From Xanthomonas massiliensis (GTDB lineage Bacteria; Pseudomonadota; Gammaproteobacteria; Xanthomonadales; Xanthomonadaceae), in NCBI RefSeq assembly GCF_900018785.1, contig NZ_FCOY01000007.1, forward strand, positions 854,632 to 918,631: a stretch of 64,000 nucleotides of DNA, read 5' to 3'. This document shows, piece by piece, positions 15,340-24,122 of the stretch. A program made the translations under genes and the position numbers. Each line of letters begins with the position of its first letter. Position 1 is the stretch's first letter. The notes beneath the pieces are model-generated. The model was not told the DNA's origin, did no database searches, and saw only the letters and a program-made list of their open reading frames with translations.

Positions 15340-15361
15340 GAGCGACAGCGCGAATGCGCTG

Positions 15362-17773
15362 TCAGCTCGAACACCACTCGCACTCGGCGATGTCGATGTC
15401 GTTGGAGCGCACGTAGTAGGTGGTCTTCAGGCCTTCCTTCCACGCGGTCATGTGCAGGTCCAGCAGGGTGCTGGCGCGGATGGTGCTGGGCACGTAGAAG
15501 TTGAAGCTGATCGACTGGTCGACGTGGCGCTGGCGCCGCGCGTTCTGGCGCACCGAGGCGAACTGGTCGACCTTGTAGCCGCCCTTCTCGTAGAAGGGGT
15601 AGGTGTCCATGGTCAGGTCCGGGGCCACCACCGGGCGACGGTAGTCCTTCTTCTCCTCGTAGTAGAACACGCTGTAGATCGGGTCGATCGAGGCGGTGGA
15701 GCCGGCGATCTGGGCGGTGGACATGTTCGGCGCCACCGCGATCAGCCAGCCGTTGCGCAGGCCGCTGGCGTGCACCTGCGCGGCCAGGTCCTGCCACTGC
15801 GGGTCGTCGTAGTGGCGGGCGCGGAAATAGGCGCCGTTGTCCCAGTCGCTGCCCTTGAACATCTTGTACGGGCCCTTCTCCCGGGCCAGTTCCATGGACG
15901 CCTGGATGGTCAGGTAGTTGATGCGCTCGTACAGCGCGTCGCTGTAGGCCTCCGCGTCCGGCGAGTTCCACTCGATGCCCTTCAGCGCCAGCAGGTGGTG
16001 CCAGCCGAAGGTACCCAGGCCGATGGCGCGGTACTTCTGGTTGGTGATGGTGGCCTGCGGCACCGGCAGGTCGTTGAGGTCGATGACGTTGTCGAGCATG
16101 CGCACCTGGATGCGGATCAGGCGCTCGAGCACGTCCTGGGTCAGCAGGTCCGGCGTGGCGGTGACCGCGCGGCCCAGGTTGATCGAGGACAGGTTGCAGA
16201 CCACGAAGTCGCCGGCCTTCTTGGTGGTGACGATCTGGTCGCCGCTGATGACCTCCTGGATCATCCGCGTCGGGCTCATGTTCTGCAGGATCTCGGTGCA
16301 CAGGTTGGACGAATAGACCATGCCCTGGTGCTTGTTCGGGTTCATCCGGTTGACCTCGTCCCGGTAGAACATGAACGGGTTGCCGGTCTCCAGCTGGCTG
16401 ATCATGATCCGCTTGAAGATGTCGATGGCCTTGACCACCTTGCGGCCGATGCGCTCGTCGGCCACCACCTCCTCGTACTTCTCGCGGAAGCTGCCTTCGC
16501 CGCGCTTCTCGTCGTAGAAGTCCTGCAGGTACCAGCCCTTGACCTCCTTGACCTCGTGCGGGTCGAACAGGTACCAGTCGCCGCGGCGCTCGACTGCCTC
16601 CATGAACAGGTCCGGCAGGCACACCGAGGTGAACACGTCGTGCGCGCGCAGGCGCTGGTCGCCGTTGTTCAGGCGCAGGTCCAGGAACGATTCGATGTCC
16701 TTGTGCCACACGTCCAGGTACACGGCGATGGCGCCCTTGCGCTGGCCGAGCTGGTCCACCGACACGGCGGTGTTGTTGAGCTGCTTGATCCACGGCACCA
16801 CGCCGCCGGAGGAGTTGGGCACGCCGCGGATGGAGGCGCCGGAGGAGCGCACGTAGCCCAGGTAGGCGCCGACGCCGCCGCCGCCCTTGGACACGCGCGC
16901 CACGTCGGTGTTGGAGTCGTAGATGCCCTGCAGGCTGTCGTCGACGGTGTCGATGAAGCAGCTCGACAGCTGGCCGCCGACCTTGCCGGCGTTCTGCAGC
17001 GTCGGCGTGGCCACGGTCATGTACAGGTTGGACAGCGCCCAGTAGGCCTCGCCGACCAGCTGCATGCGGCGCTCGCGCGGCTTCTCGTTCTGCATCAGGT
17101 ACAGGGCGATGGTCAGCCAGCGCTCCTGCGGCAGCTCGTAGACGCGGCGCGAGTGGTCGGTGGCCAGGTAGCGCGTGGCCAGCAGGTACAGGCCGTTGTA
17201 GTTGAACAGCTTGTCGCGCTCGGGCTCGATCAGCCGCGCCGCCTCGGCCAGCTCGTCCTTGGAATAGTTCTTGAGGATGTCGATGGAGTACACGCCGCGG
17301 TCGGCCAGGCTCTCCTGCAGGCCGACGTAGGAGCCGTACCTGTCGGCCGCGTCGTAGAAGCGGTTCTTGCTGGCACGCTTGTACAGGCGCGCCAGGTACA
17401 GGCGCGCGGCGAAGAATTCCCACTCCGGCGTGGCCACGTCGACCCGCGACTCGGCCTCGCGGATCATGTAGTCGATCATGTCATCGGCCGACAGGCTTTC
17501 CTTGCGCTCGATGAAATGGAAGACCTTGGCCTGGTAGTCGGCGACGTCCAGGTGCGGGAACTCGGCATGGATGCTATCCAGCGAGCGCTGCAGGCGCGAG
17601 CGGTCGAACGGCATGCGACGGATGCCCTCCTTGACGATCCAGGTCACCGCGCGCTGGTCGTTGCTCGGCTCCGGATCGGGGGTGGCCGCAGCCGCGGCAG
17701 CGACGTCGGACGCCTCTTCCCAGCCCTCGGCGGCGGTGGACGGGTTGGCGGGCAGGCTGTGGGACTGGCTCAT
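15362..17773 (-). CDS. nrdA: Ribonucleoside-diphosphate reductase alpha subunit
   Basis: 803 residues from ATG 17773, preceded by a strong GGAGGA site; the frame is open further upstream (to 18097) but that is leader. A partial ATP-cone is at about 40-105 (VTWIVKEGIRRMPFDRSRL). The catalytic barrel carries the first redox Cys in LSSCFIDT, the NLCTEI motif with the thiyl-radical Cys, the second redox Cys in FVVCNLSSINLG, and the paired tyrosines near the C-terminus (SFNFYVPSTI region). The tail CEWC is the shuttle cysteine pair that accepts electrons from thioredoxin. Class Ia enzyme. It heads the operon with nrdB, flavodoxin and thioredoxin. Confidence 0.97.
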   Translation of the reverse strand: MSQSHSLPANPSTAAEGWEEASDVAAAAAATPDPEPSNDQRAVTWIVKEGIRRMPFDRSRLQRSLDSIHAEFPHLDVADYQAKVFHFIERKESLSADDMIDYMIREAESRVDVATPEWEFFAARLYLARLYKRASKNRFYDAADRYGSYVGLQESLADRGVYSIDILKNYSKDELAEAARLIEPERDKLFNYNGLYLLATRYLATDHSRRVYELPQERWLTIALYLMQNEKPRERRMQLVGEAYWALSNLYMTVATPTLQNAGKVGGQLSSCFIDTVDDSLQGIYDSNTDVARVSKGGGGVGAYLGYVRSSGASIRGVPNSSGGVVPWIKQLNNTAVSVDQLGQRKGAIAVYLDVWHKDIESFLDLRLNNGDQRLRAHDVFTSVCLPDLFMEAVERRGDWYLFDPHEVKEVKGWYLQDFYDEKRGEGSFREKYEEVVADERIGRKVVKAIDIFKRIMISQLETGNPFMFYRDEVNRMNPNKHQGMVYSSNLCTEILQNMSPTRMIQEVISGDQIVTTKKAGDFVVCNLSSINLGRAVTATPDLLTQDVLERLIRIQVRMLDNVIDLNDLPVPQATITNQKYRAIGLGTFGWHHLLALKGIEWNSPDAEAYSDALYERINYLTIQASMELAREKGPYKMFKGSDWDNGAYFRARHYDDPQWQDLAAQVHASGLRNGWLIAVAPNMSTAQIAGSTASIDPIYSVFYYEEKKDYRRPVVAPDLTMDTYPFYEKGGYKVDQFASVRQNARRQRHVDQSISFNFYVPSTIRASTLLDLHMTAWKEGLKTTYYVRSNDIDIAECEWCSS

Positions 17774-18356
17774 GCATTCCTCCATGGCGGTGTGCACGCT
17801 GCGTTCCTGCCCGCGCAGAAACGGACCGACGGCGACGGGCCGGCGGCGCCGCGCGGGGTGCGATCGCGCGCGGCCATCGGGTGGGAGTGGCGACTGGGGA
17901 ATCGGAAGCCGGGAGCCAGCGCCTGCCGGAATACGGCGGTGCTGCCGGATGCGGATCCCTTCCCCATCGCCGCTGCACATGCAGTGCCGGCGCGGGCCTG
18001 AGGGGCCTTGACCGGCGGTCCTCCCGGGCCACCGGCCCCGGGGGGCCGGCGACACCGACACCCCCAAGATAGTGGGGTCGGATACCCGGGTCAACAACTA
18101 CATCTAGTGAAATCCGTGGAACCGTTGCCGGGCGGAAGATCGCCCCGTGGAACCCGGTCCGCGCCCCTGCAGGGACGCTCAAACGCACTGCGCAGTCAAG
18201 CCCCCGCGACACCGCGGCACAGGTGCCGGACAGGCCGCCGCGGCCCCCGAGCCGGCCGCGAAACAGCGCGCATGAGCACATGCCCAGCGGCCATTTGGCG
18301 CGCCCGGCGCCGGGCGCGGACAGTGGCTGCGGGCGCGCGCCGGCGCCGCCCGTGCG
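17774..18356. other. 583-bp divergent intergenic region with long nrdA leader
   Basis: It lies between nrdA (minus) and the DOPA-dioxygenase-like gene (plus). It contains the two NrdR-like boxes at 18062-18110, which puts the nrdA promoter near 18030-18110 and gives a leader of roughly 250-330 nt. Apart from the boxes and general GC richness I see no ORF with family resemblance in either direction. Confidence 0.5.
18062..18110 (-). promoter_or_regulatory. Two NrdR-type boxes upstream of nrdA
   Basis: Box 1 is centred at 18069.5 (CCCCAAGATAGTGGGG) and box 2 at 18102.5 (CAACTACATCTAGTGA). Each fits the ten-base core C-W-A-T-A-T-A-T-W-G of the NrdR consensus at eight positions. They are 33 bp apart, near three helical turns, which is the usual tandem arrangement. 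NrdR represses ribonucleotide reductase genes when dATP is high; the nrdR gene itself is not in the window. Confidence 0.6.
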
Positions 18357-19106
18357 GTGTTCTCTCTTCCGGCGACGCGCCCCCCTCTTCCCCCTCCCCC
18401 GGACCCGGTCGATCGCCACTGGGCCGACCTGCTGTCGCCGTCGCGCCGCCGCCTGCTGCGCGACGCCGGCCTGGCCGGTGCCGGGCTGGCGGCCGCGGCC
18501 GGTCCCGCCCTGGCCGCCACGCCCCCGGCCACGGCGGCGGACCGGACGCCGGCCCTGGCCGCCACCGACGCGCGCGGCGTGCTGCGCCCGATCCAGGGGC
18601 CGGGCACCAGTCCCTGGGGCACCGCCACCGCCGGCCAGCCGACCGTGCGCCCGCCCGGCTACCGCCCGGACGAGCGCCCGCTGCCGGCCACCCCGCGCCC
18701 CTACACCCAGGTGCGCAGCTACCACGCCCACATCTACTTCGACGAGGACACCCACGAGAAGGCGGCGCTGATCCGGCGCTGGTCGGCCGAGCGCTTCCCG
18801 GTGGAACTGGGCGACTGGAACCTGGAGCCGCGCGGCCCGCACGTCACGCCCTCGTTCTACTTCGGCTTCAACAACGAGCTGCTGCCGATCCTGGTGCCGT
18901 GGCTGCAGCTCAACAGCCTGGGCCTGACCATCCTGCTGCATCCCAACACCGGCGACCCGCGCTCGGACCACCTCTATTACGCGCTGTGGGTGAACCGCTC
19001 GCAGCCGGTCAACGCCTATGCCTGGCGCCGCTTCGTCGACGGCGGCGGCGCCGATACCGAGCAGATCAATCCCAACGTGGTGCCGACGGTGCCGCTGGAG
19101 ACCTGA
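18357..19106 (+). CDS. Exported DOPA 4,5-dioxygenase-like protein
   Basis: 249 residues. The N-terminus has a twin-arginine-like signal (RRRLLRDAG at about 31-39, then a hydrophobic Ala/Gly stretch to ALAAT). The catalytic domain starts at about 118 and keeps the family histidines: His123 and His125 in YHAHIYFD, His162 in GPHVTP, His195 in LLHPNTGD and His205 in SDH. This is the pattern of the DOPA dioxygenase family (PF08883), known from fungal and plant betalain enzymes and many bacterial relatives of unknown substrate. The Tat-type export signal is an addition to the usual cytosolic, roughly 110-residue protein. Folded export with bound metal would fit Tat. Monocistronic. Confidence 0.82.
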   Translation: MFSLPATRPPLPPPPDPVDRHWADLLSPSRRRLLRDAGLAGAGLAAAAGPALAATPPATAADRTPALAATDARGVLRPIQGPGTSPWGTATAGQPTVRPPGYRPDERPLPATPRPYTQVRSYHAHIYFDEDTHEKAALIRRWSAERFPVELGDWNLEPRGPHVTPSFYFGFNNELLPILVPWLQLNSLGLTILLHPNTGDPRSDHLYYALWVNRSQPVNAYAWRRFVDGGGADTEQINPNVVPTVPLET

Positions 19107-19219
19107 GCGGCCTGCGTCCCCGCATGGAGCCGGGAACCTGGCCAGCACGGGTCCCCGGGACCGGCCGGAAGGTCCCCATGATCGGGGCCGCGGGATGCGC
19201 CACCGTCAGGCGTCAGGCG

Positions 19220-21925
19220 TCAGGCGCCGACGTTCGGCGCCACCGGCAGGCTGACCAGCATCAGCGCCGAGTCCTCCGGGTCCGGGCGCATGCGGAAGCC
19301 CAGCGTCTCGCACATGGCCAGCATGCCGCGGTTCTCGCGCAGCACCTGGCCCTCCACCGTCTTCAGGCCGAGCCAGTGCGCGTACTCGATCATGATGCGC
19401 ATCAGCTGCCAGCCGATGCCGTGGCCCTTCAGGTCCGAGCGCACCAGGATGCCGTACTCGCCGGCGGCATAGTCCGCGTCGGCGTGCAGGCGCACCGCGC
19501 CGAGCATGTCGCCGCTGCGCGGGTCGATGGCCACCAGCGCGATCGAGCGCGCGTAGTCGAGCTGGGTCAGGCGGGCGATGAACTCGTGGCTGAAGTGCTT
19601 GACCGACTGGAAGAAGCGCAGGCGCAGGTCGTCGTCGGTGACCCGGGCGAAGAACGCGCGGAACAGCGCGTCGTCCTCCGGCCGCACCGGGCGCACGAAC
19701 GCGCGCGCGCCGTCGCCCAGGGCGATCCAGCGCTCCCACTGCTTGGGGTAGGGGAAGATGGCGAAGCGCGGGTGGCCGCGGCCCTTGTGCAGGCGCCGCG
19801 GCGGGCCGACCACCACGCGCGCGTCCAGCGCCACCACGCCGTCGCGGTCGGCCAGCAGCGGGTTGATGTCCAGCTGCAGGACCTCGGGGATGTCGGCGGC
19901 CAGCTGCGCCAGCTTGACCAGCACCAGCGCCACCGCCTCGGCGTTGGCCGCCGGCACGTCGCGGTAGGCCTTGAGGATGCGGCTGACGCGGGTACGCCCG
20001 ATCAGCTCGTGGGCCAGGCGCAGGTCCAGCGGCGGCAGGCCGATGGCCTTGTCGTCGATCACCTCGACCGCGGTGCCGCCGCGGCCGAACACGATCACCG
20101 GGCCGAAGGTGGGATCGTCGGCGATGCCGGCGACGACCTCGCGCGCCTTGGGCCGCTGCAGGGTGGCCTGCACGATCACCCCGTCGATGCGCGCGTCCGG
20201 GCGCGCCTGCCGCGCCCGCGCCAGGATGCCGTCGGCGGCCTCGCGCACCGCCCGCGCGCTGGCCAGGTTCAGGCGCACGCCGTCCACGTCGGACTTGTGC
20301 ACGATGTCCGGCGAAAGCACCTTCACCGCGACCGCCGCGCCGGCGGCCAGCAGCGGCTCGGCCGCCTGCGCGGCCTCGGCGCCGTCGTGGGCGAAGCGCA
20401 CCGGCACGGTGGGGATGCCGTAGGCGGCCAGCAGCGCGTTGGTGGCGATCGGGTCGAGCCAGCGCCGGCCCTCGGCCAGCGCGCGCTCCACCAGGGTGCG
20501 CGCCGCCTGGGCGTCCACCACGAACTCCTCCGGCAGGCTCGGCGGCGTCTCCATCAGCGCGGCATGCACCTCGCGGTAGCGCACCAGGTGCATGAAGCCG
20601 CGCACCGCGTCGGACTCGGTGGCATAGGTCGGTACATGCGCGCCGTTGAGCGCGGCGGTGGCGTGGTCGTCGTTGCCCAGCCACACCGCGAACACCGGCT
20701 TCTCGCGGTAGTGGTGCGGGCGCCGCGCCAGGGTGCGGGTCAGCGCCTGGGCCACGTCCACCGACGAGGTGAAGGCGGTGGGCACGTTGACCACCAGCAC
20801 CGCATCGTTCTCCGGGTCGTCCAGCAGGGCCTGCACGGTCTCGGCGTAGCGCTCGCCGTCGGCGTCGACCACGATGTCCACCGGGTTGGCGCGCGACCAG
20901 CCCTGCGGCAGGTGGCGGTCCAGCGCCTCCACGGTCGCCGGCGACAGCCCCGCCAGGGTGCCGCCGAGCGCGGCCAGCTGGTCCACCGCCAGCTTGCCCA
21001 CGCCGCCGCCGTTGCTGAGCACGGCCAGGCGCCGGCCGGGGAAGGTGCCGAGCCGGCCCAGGGTCTCGGCCGCGGCGAACAGTTCGTCCAGCGCGTTCAC
21101 GCGCAGCAGGCCGGCGCGGGCGAAGGCCGCGCCATACACCAGGTCCGAGGCGGCCAGCGCCTGCACGTGGGTCTCGGCATGCGGGTTGCCGGTACGGGCG
21201 CGGCCGGACTTGACCACCACCACCGGCTTGGCGCGTGCGGCCGCGCGCGCGGCCGACATGAACTTGCGCGCATCGCCGATCTGCTCGACGTACAGCAGGA
21301 TGGCGCGGGTGCGGTAGTCGGTGGCGAAGTAGTCCAGCAGGTCGCCGAAGTCCACGTCCACGGTCTCGCCCAGCGACACCACCGCCGAGAACCCGACCGA
21401 GCGCGCCACGCCCCACTCCACCAGCGCGGCGGCGATCGCGCTGGACTCGGAGATCAGCGCCAGGTCGCCCGGCTGCGGGCTGTGCGCGGCGATGGAGGCG
21501 TTCAGGCGCGCATGCGGGGCGATCACGCCCAGGCAGTGCGGGCCGAGGATGCGCAGGCCGTGCGCGCGCGCGGTGCCTTCCACCTTCTCGGCGGCCGAGC
21601 CCGGGCCCTCGCCCAGTCCGGCGGTGAGGATGATCGCCGCGGCCACGCCGAGCTTGGCGGCGATGGTGACGATGCGCGGCACCATCCGTGCCGGCGCGGT
21701 GATCACCACCAGCTCGGGCACCCAGCCCAGCGCGCCGAGCTTGCGCACCGTGCGCACCCCGTCGATCTCCGGGTAGCGCGGGCTGATCCAGCCGATCCGG
21801 CCGGGGAATCCGGCCGCGCGCAGGTTGCGCACCACCGCGCGCCCGGCCGAGCGTTCGCGCGGGCTGCCGCCGACCACGGCGACCGAGGCGGGACGGAAGA
21901 CCTGCTGCAGGTGGTAGGTGCTCAT
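19220..21925 (-). CDS. NDP-forming acyl-CoA synthetase/GNAT fusion (Pat-type protein acetyltransferase)
   Basis: 901 residues from ATG 21925. Order: CoA-binding domain (about 8-130, VAVVGGSPRERSAGR), succinyl-CoA-ligase-like domain (LGPHCLG at about 146), ATP-grasp domain (about 490-700, AVKVLSPDIVHKSDVDGVRLNL), and C-terminal GNAT domain (about 740-890, acetyl-CoA loop region GHGIGWQLMRIMIEYA). This architecture and length is that of the Pat/PatZ lysine acetyltransferases, which acetylate and switch off acetyl-CoA synthetase and other proteins. The ligase half in these proteins is usually a non-catalytic acetyl-CoA sensor. No partner gene such as a deacetylase is adjacent, though a Sir2 gene is about 6 kb away at 28348. 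Confidence 0.9.
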   Translation of the reverse strand: MSTYHLQQVFRPASVAVVGGSPRERSAGRAVVRNLRAAGFPGRIGWISPRYPEIDGVRTVRKLGALGWVPELVVITAPARMVPRIVTIAAKLGVAAAIILTAGLGEGPGSAAEKVEGTARAHGLRILGPHCLGVIAPHARLNASIAAHSPQPGDLALISESSAIAAALVEWGVARSVGFSAVVSLGETVDVDFGDLLDYFATDYRTRAILLYVEQIGDARKFMSAARAAARAKPVVVVKSGRARTGNPHAETHVQALAASDLVYGAAFARAGLLRVNALDELFAAAETLGRLGTFPGRRLAVLSNGGGVGKLAVDQLAALGGTLAGLSPATVEALDRHLPQGWSRANPVDIVVDADGERYAETVQALLDDPENDAVLVVNVPTAFTSSVDVAQALTRTLARRPHHYREKPVFAVWLGNDDHATAALNGAHVPTYATESDAVRGFMHLVRYREVHAALMETPPSLPEEFVVDAQAARTLVERALAEGRRWLDPIATNALLAAYGIPTVPVRFAHDGAEAAQAAEPLLAAGAAVAVKVLSPDIVHKSDVDGVRLNLASARAVREAADGILARARQARPDARIDGVIVQATLQRPKAREVVAGIADDPTFGPVIVFGRGGTAVEVIDDKAIGLPPLDLRLAHELIGRTRVSRILKAYRDVPAANAEAVALVLVKLAQLAADIPEVLQLDINPLLADRDGVVALDARVVVGPPRRLHKGRGHPRFAIFPYPKQWERWIALGDGARAFVRPVRPEDDALFRAFFARVTDDDLRLRFFQSVKHFSHEFIARLTQLDYARSIALVAIDPRSGDMLGAVRLHADADYAAGEYGILVRSDLKGHGIGWQLMRIMIEYAHWLGLKTVEGQVLRENRGMLAMCETLGFRMRPDPEDSALMLVSLPVAPNVGA

Positions 21926-22045
21926 CGGGAAGGCGTCGGGTCGGGACCGGTCACGGACCGCCACGTTACACGCGCCCCCGCCCGCGGCACATGACGCGAT
22001 GCGGCCAGGCAGGCGGCCGCCACGCCACGCCGCAACGCCGGTGTT

Positions 22046-22064
22046 GATAACGATTCTCGATAGG
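22046..22064 (+). promoter_or_regulatory. Fur-box-like site upstream of the DUF4198-ApbE-TonB receptor operon
   Basis: GATAACGATTCTCGATAGG at 22046-22064 fits the 19-bp Fur consensus (GATAATGATAATCATTATC) at about 12 positions with the expected dyad. It lies 80 bp before the first gene of the operon and inside a local AT-rich patch in otherwise GC-rich DNA. Iron repression of the operon is the natural reading. Confidence 0.65.
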
Positions 22065-22143
22065 TTCAGAATCACGCCCCGCCAGCCCGCCGCACACGGC
22101 CTTCTCGCCAGCGATTCCTCCCCTCCTTTCTCCGGGAATCCGC

Positions 22144-22944
22144 ATGAAGCCGCTGTCCCTGCCTGTCGGCGCCCTGCTCTGGGCGATGACCGCCTGCGCC
22201 GCCGCGCACACTCCCTACCTGGCGCCCAGCGATTTCGCCCCGCGCGCCGGCCAGACCATCGCCCTGGACGCGTCCTTCGCCGAGACCTTCTTCGTCCCCG
22301 AAGTCGCCTTCGACGACAGCCGCTTCACCGTGACCACGCCCGCCGGCCAGCCGGCCGCCGTCGATGCGGTGCAGGTGATGAAGACGCGCACGGTCGCCGA
22401 GTACACCCTGCCCGCGGACGCCCACGGCACCTACCGCCTGGGCACCGGCCCGCGCCTGGGCGCGCTGTTCCGGACGTGGGAGCGGGACGGCAAGCGTGAA
22501 AGCACGCGCGACCCGGCGGTGAAGATCCCGGCCGGGGCCAAGGTGATCTCCGACTTCCAGTCGCTGACCCGGGCCGAGACCTATGTCAGCGTCGGTGCCC
22601 CGGACCGCGGCGCGCTGGCCGCCCGCGGCAGCGGCCTGGAGTTCGTGCCCGTCACCCATCCCGACGACCTGTACGTGGGCGAGTCGTTCGAGTTCCTGGT
22701 GCAGTACGACGGCAAGCCGCTGGCCGGGCAGAAGGTGGAGATCACCGAGGCGGTATGGACCTCCGATCGCCCCCCGCAGGCCGCGACGGTGACCACCGAC
22801 GCGCGCGGCCATGCCACGTTCGCGCTGCGCCAGGCCGGCACCTGGCTGGCCCTGGCCCGCTACCGCAGCCCGGCCCCGGCCGGCGCGCCGGTCCCCGAAT
22901 ACAGCAACAGCTACACGCTCGTGTTCCGCGTGCTCGCACCCTGA
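22144..22944 (+). CDS. DUF4198 periplasmic protein, first gene of a Fur-box operon
   Basis: 266 residues with a signal peptide (about 1-21, ending CAAAHT). The mature protein begins HTPYLAPSDFAPRAGQTIALDASFAETFF, the typical DUF4198 opening with an N-terminal His, and continues with beta-sandwich segments including YVGESFEFLVQYDGKPLAGQKVEI and a terminal strand ending TLVFRV. DUF4198 proteins lie next to TonB receptors and metal importers and are thought to bind metal or help its uptake across the periplasm. It is followed 40 bp later by the EF-hand gene. Exact role unknown. Confidence 0.85.
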   Translation: MKPLSLPVGALLWAMTACAAAHTPYLAPSDFAPRAGQTIALDASFAETFFVPEVAFDDSRFTVTTPAGQPAAVDAVQVMKTRTVAEYTLPADAHGTYRLGTGPRLGALFRTWERDGKRESTRDPAVKIPAGAKVISDFQSLTRAETYVSVGAPDRGALAARGSGLEFVPVTHPDDLYVGESFEFLVQYDGKPLAGQKVEITEAVWTSDRPPQAATVTTDARGHATFALRQAGTWLALARYRSPAPAGAPVPEYSNSYTLVFRVLAP

Positions 22945-22984
22945 TCCCGTTCCTCCCCTTCCCCGCAATCCTGGAGACTTCCCC

Positions 22985-23905
22985 ATGAAAACCGGCATCC
23001 TCGCCGCCGCGCTGCTGTGCGCGCTCGCTCCGCTCGCCCAGGCCCAGAGCCAGGCCCAGGCCCCGGCGGCGCCGCGGCCGCTGGTCGGCGGCCACGGCAA
23101 CAACGTGCAGGCATTCATCGCCGAGCACGACCTGGACAACGACGGCCGCGTGACCTGGGCCGAGTTCGAACGGTTCCGGCGCCAGCGCTTCGACGCGACC
23201 GACGCCAACCACGACGGCGTGGTGGACGAGACCGAGTACGTGCAGGAGTTCGCCGACCGCGTGCAACGCCAGGTCGAGCAGGAACGCGCCGGCCAGCTCG
23301 CCCAGACCCGCACCCGCTTCGCCGCCATCGATACCGACAAGGACGGCAGGATCTCGCGCGCCGAGTTCGACGCCACCGGCGAGAAGACCTGGCAGAGCGG
23401 CCAGCGCGCGCTGGCGCAGGCGGCAGGCGAGGCACGCCCGGGCAAGGCCGGCGGTACCGGCAAGGGCAACGGCAAGGGCAGCGCCGCCGGCTTCGACGAC
23501 CGCCGCGGCCTGCTGGCGATGCCGACCAGCCATTCCGCCGAGGGCTTCCTGGCGCTGTACGACGGCAACGGCGATGGCAAGGTGGACCGCACCGAATACG
23601 AACGCGCCCGCGACGCGCAGTTCGCCCGCAGCGACCGCGACCACGACGGGAAGATCGACCAGGACGAATACCTGGCCGAGTACGAGGACCGCCTGGACCG
23701 CCGCATCGCCCTGCTCGAGGACGGTGAGGACAAGCAGGCGCACGTGCGCTTCGGCGTGCTCGATACCGACAAGGACGGCAAGATGACTTTCGCCGAGTAC
23801 CAGGCGTCCGGCAAGCGCCTGTTCGACACCGCCGACCGCAACCACGACGGCACGGTCGATGCCGCCGACGCACAGCTGCCGCCGCCCAAGCGCGACCGCA
23901 CCTAG
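22985..23905 (+). CDS. Secreted protein with seven EF-hand loops
   Basis: 306 residues from ATG 22985, signal peptide about 1-20 (ALAPLAQAQ). Seven canonical 12-residue EF-hand loops can be read in order: DLDNDGRVTWAE, DANHDGVVDETE, DTDKDGRISRAE, DGNGDGKVDRTE, DRDHDGKIDQDE, DTDKDGKMTFAE and DRNHDGTVDAAD. All carry Asp at 1 and 5 or 3 and the Gly at 6; most end in Glu at 12 as calcium ligands need. A Gly/Lys-rich linker (about 150-165) splits them into two groups, three before and four after. A periplasmic calcium or other divalent-cation buffer or sensor is the inference. It lies between DUF4198 and apbE genes in a Fur-box operon. Confidence 0.9.
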   Translation: MKTGILAAALLCALAPLAQAQSQAQAPAAPRPLVGGHGNNVQAFIAEHDLDNDGRVTWAEFERFRRQRFDATDANHDGVVDETEYVQEFADRVQRQVEQERAGQLAQTRTRFAAIDTDKDGRISRAEFDATGEKTWQSGQRALAQAAGEARPGKAGGTGKGNGKGSAAGFDDRRGLLAMPTSHSAEGFLALYDGNGDGKVDRTEYERARDAQFARSDRDHDGKIDQDEYLAEYEDRLDRRIALLEDGEDKQAHVRFGVLDTDKDGKMTFAEYQASGKRLFDTADRNHDGTVDAADAQLPPPKRDRT

Positions 23906-24122
23906 CGCTGCGCCATCCCGTACCGGGCACCGCGGTGCGGTGCCGGCGTTCCCGTTGCCGCCCCGGCGGGAACGCCCGGGGAAACGACGGGGCGATGTCC
24001 GCCCGGCGATCGCGCCCGGGGCCTGTGCGATGCCCGGCCAGCCCGTGACGTATTCGCGTGCCGTTTCCCGCGGGGAAGCGTGGCGGCGCGTGCGTCTTTC
24101 CCTTCCCGATCCGGATGTGTCC

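Noticed and set aside
18008..21994. Very long plus-strand open frame opposite the Pat-type acetyltransferase gene
   Set aside because: Low-complexity Arg/His/Gln-rich translation with no domains; it is the mirror of a well-supported gene in GC-rich DNA. The same holds for the long frames opposite the ankyrin protein, MMPL exporter, nrdA and KefB/C-type genes.
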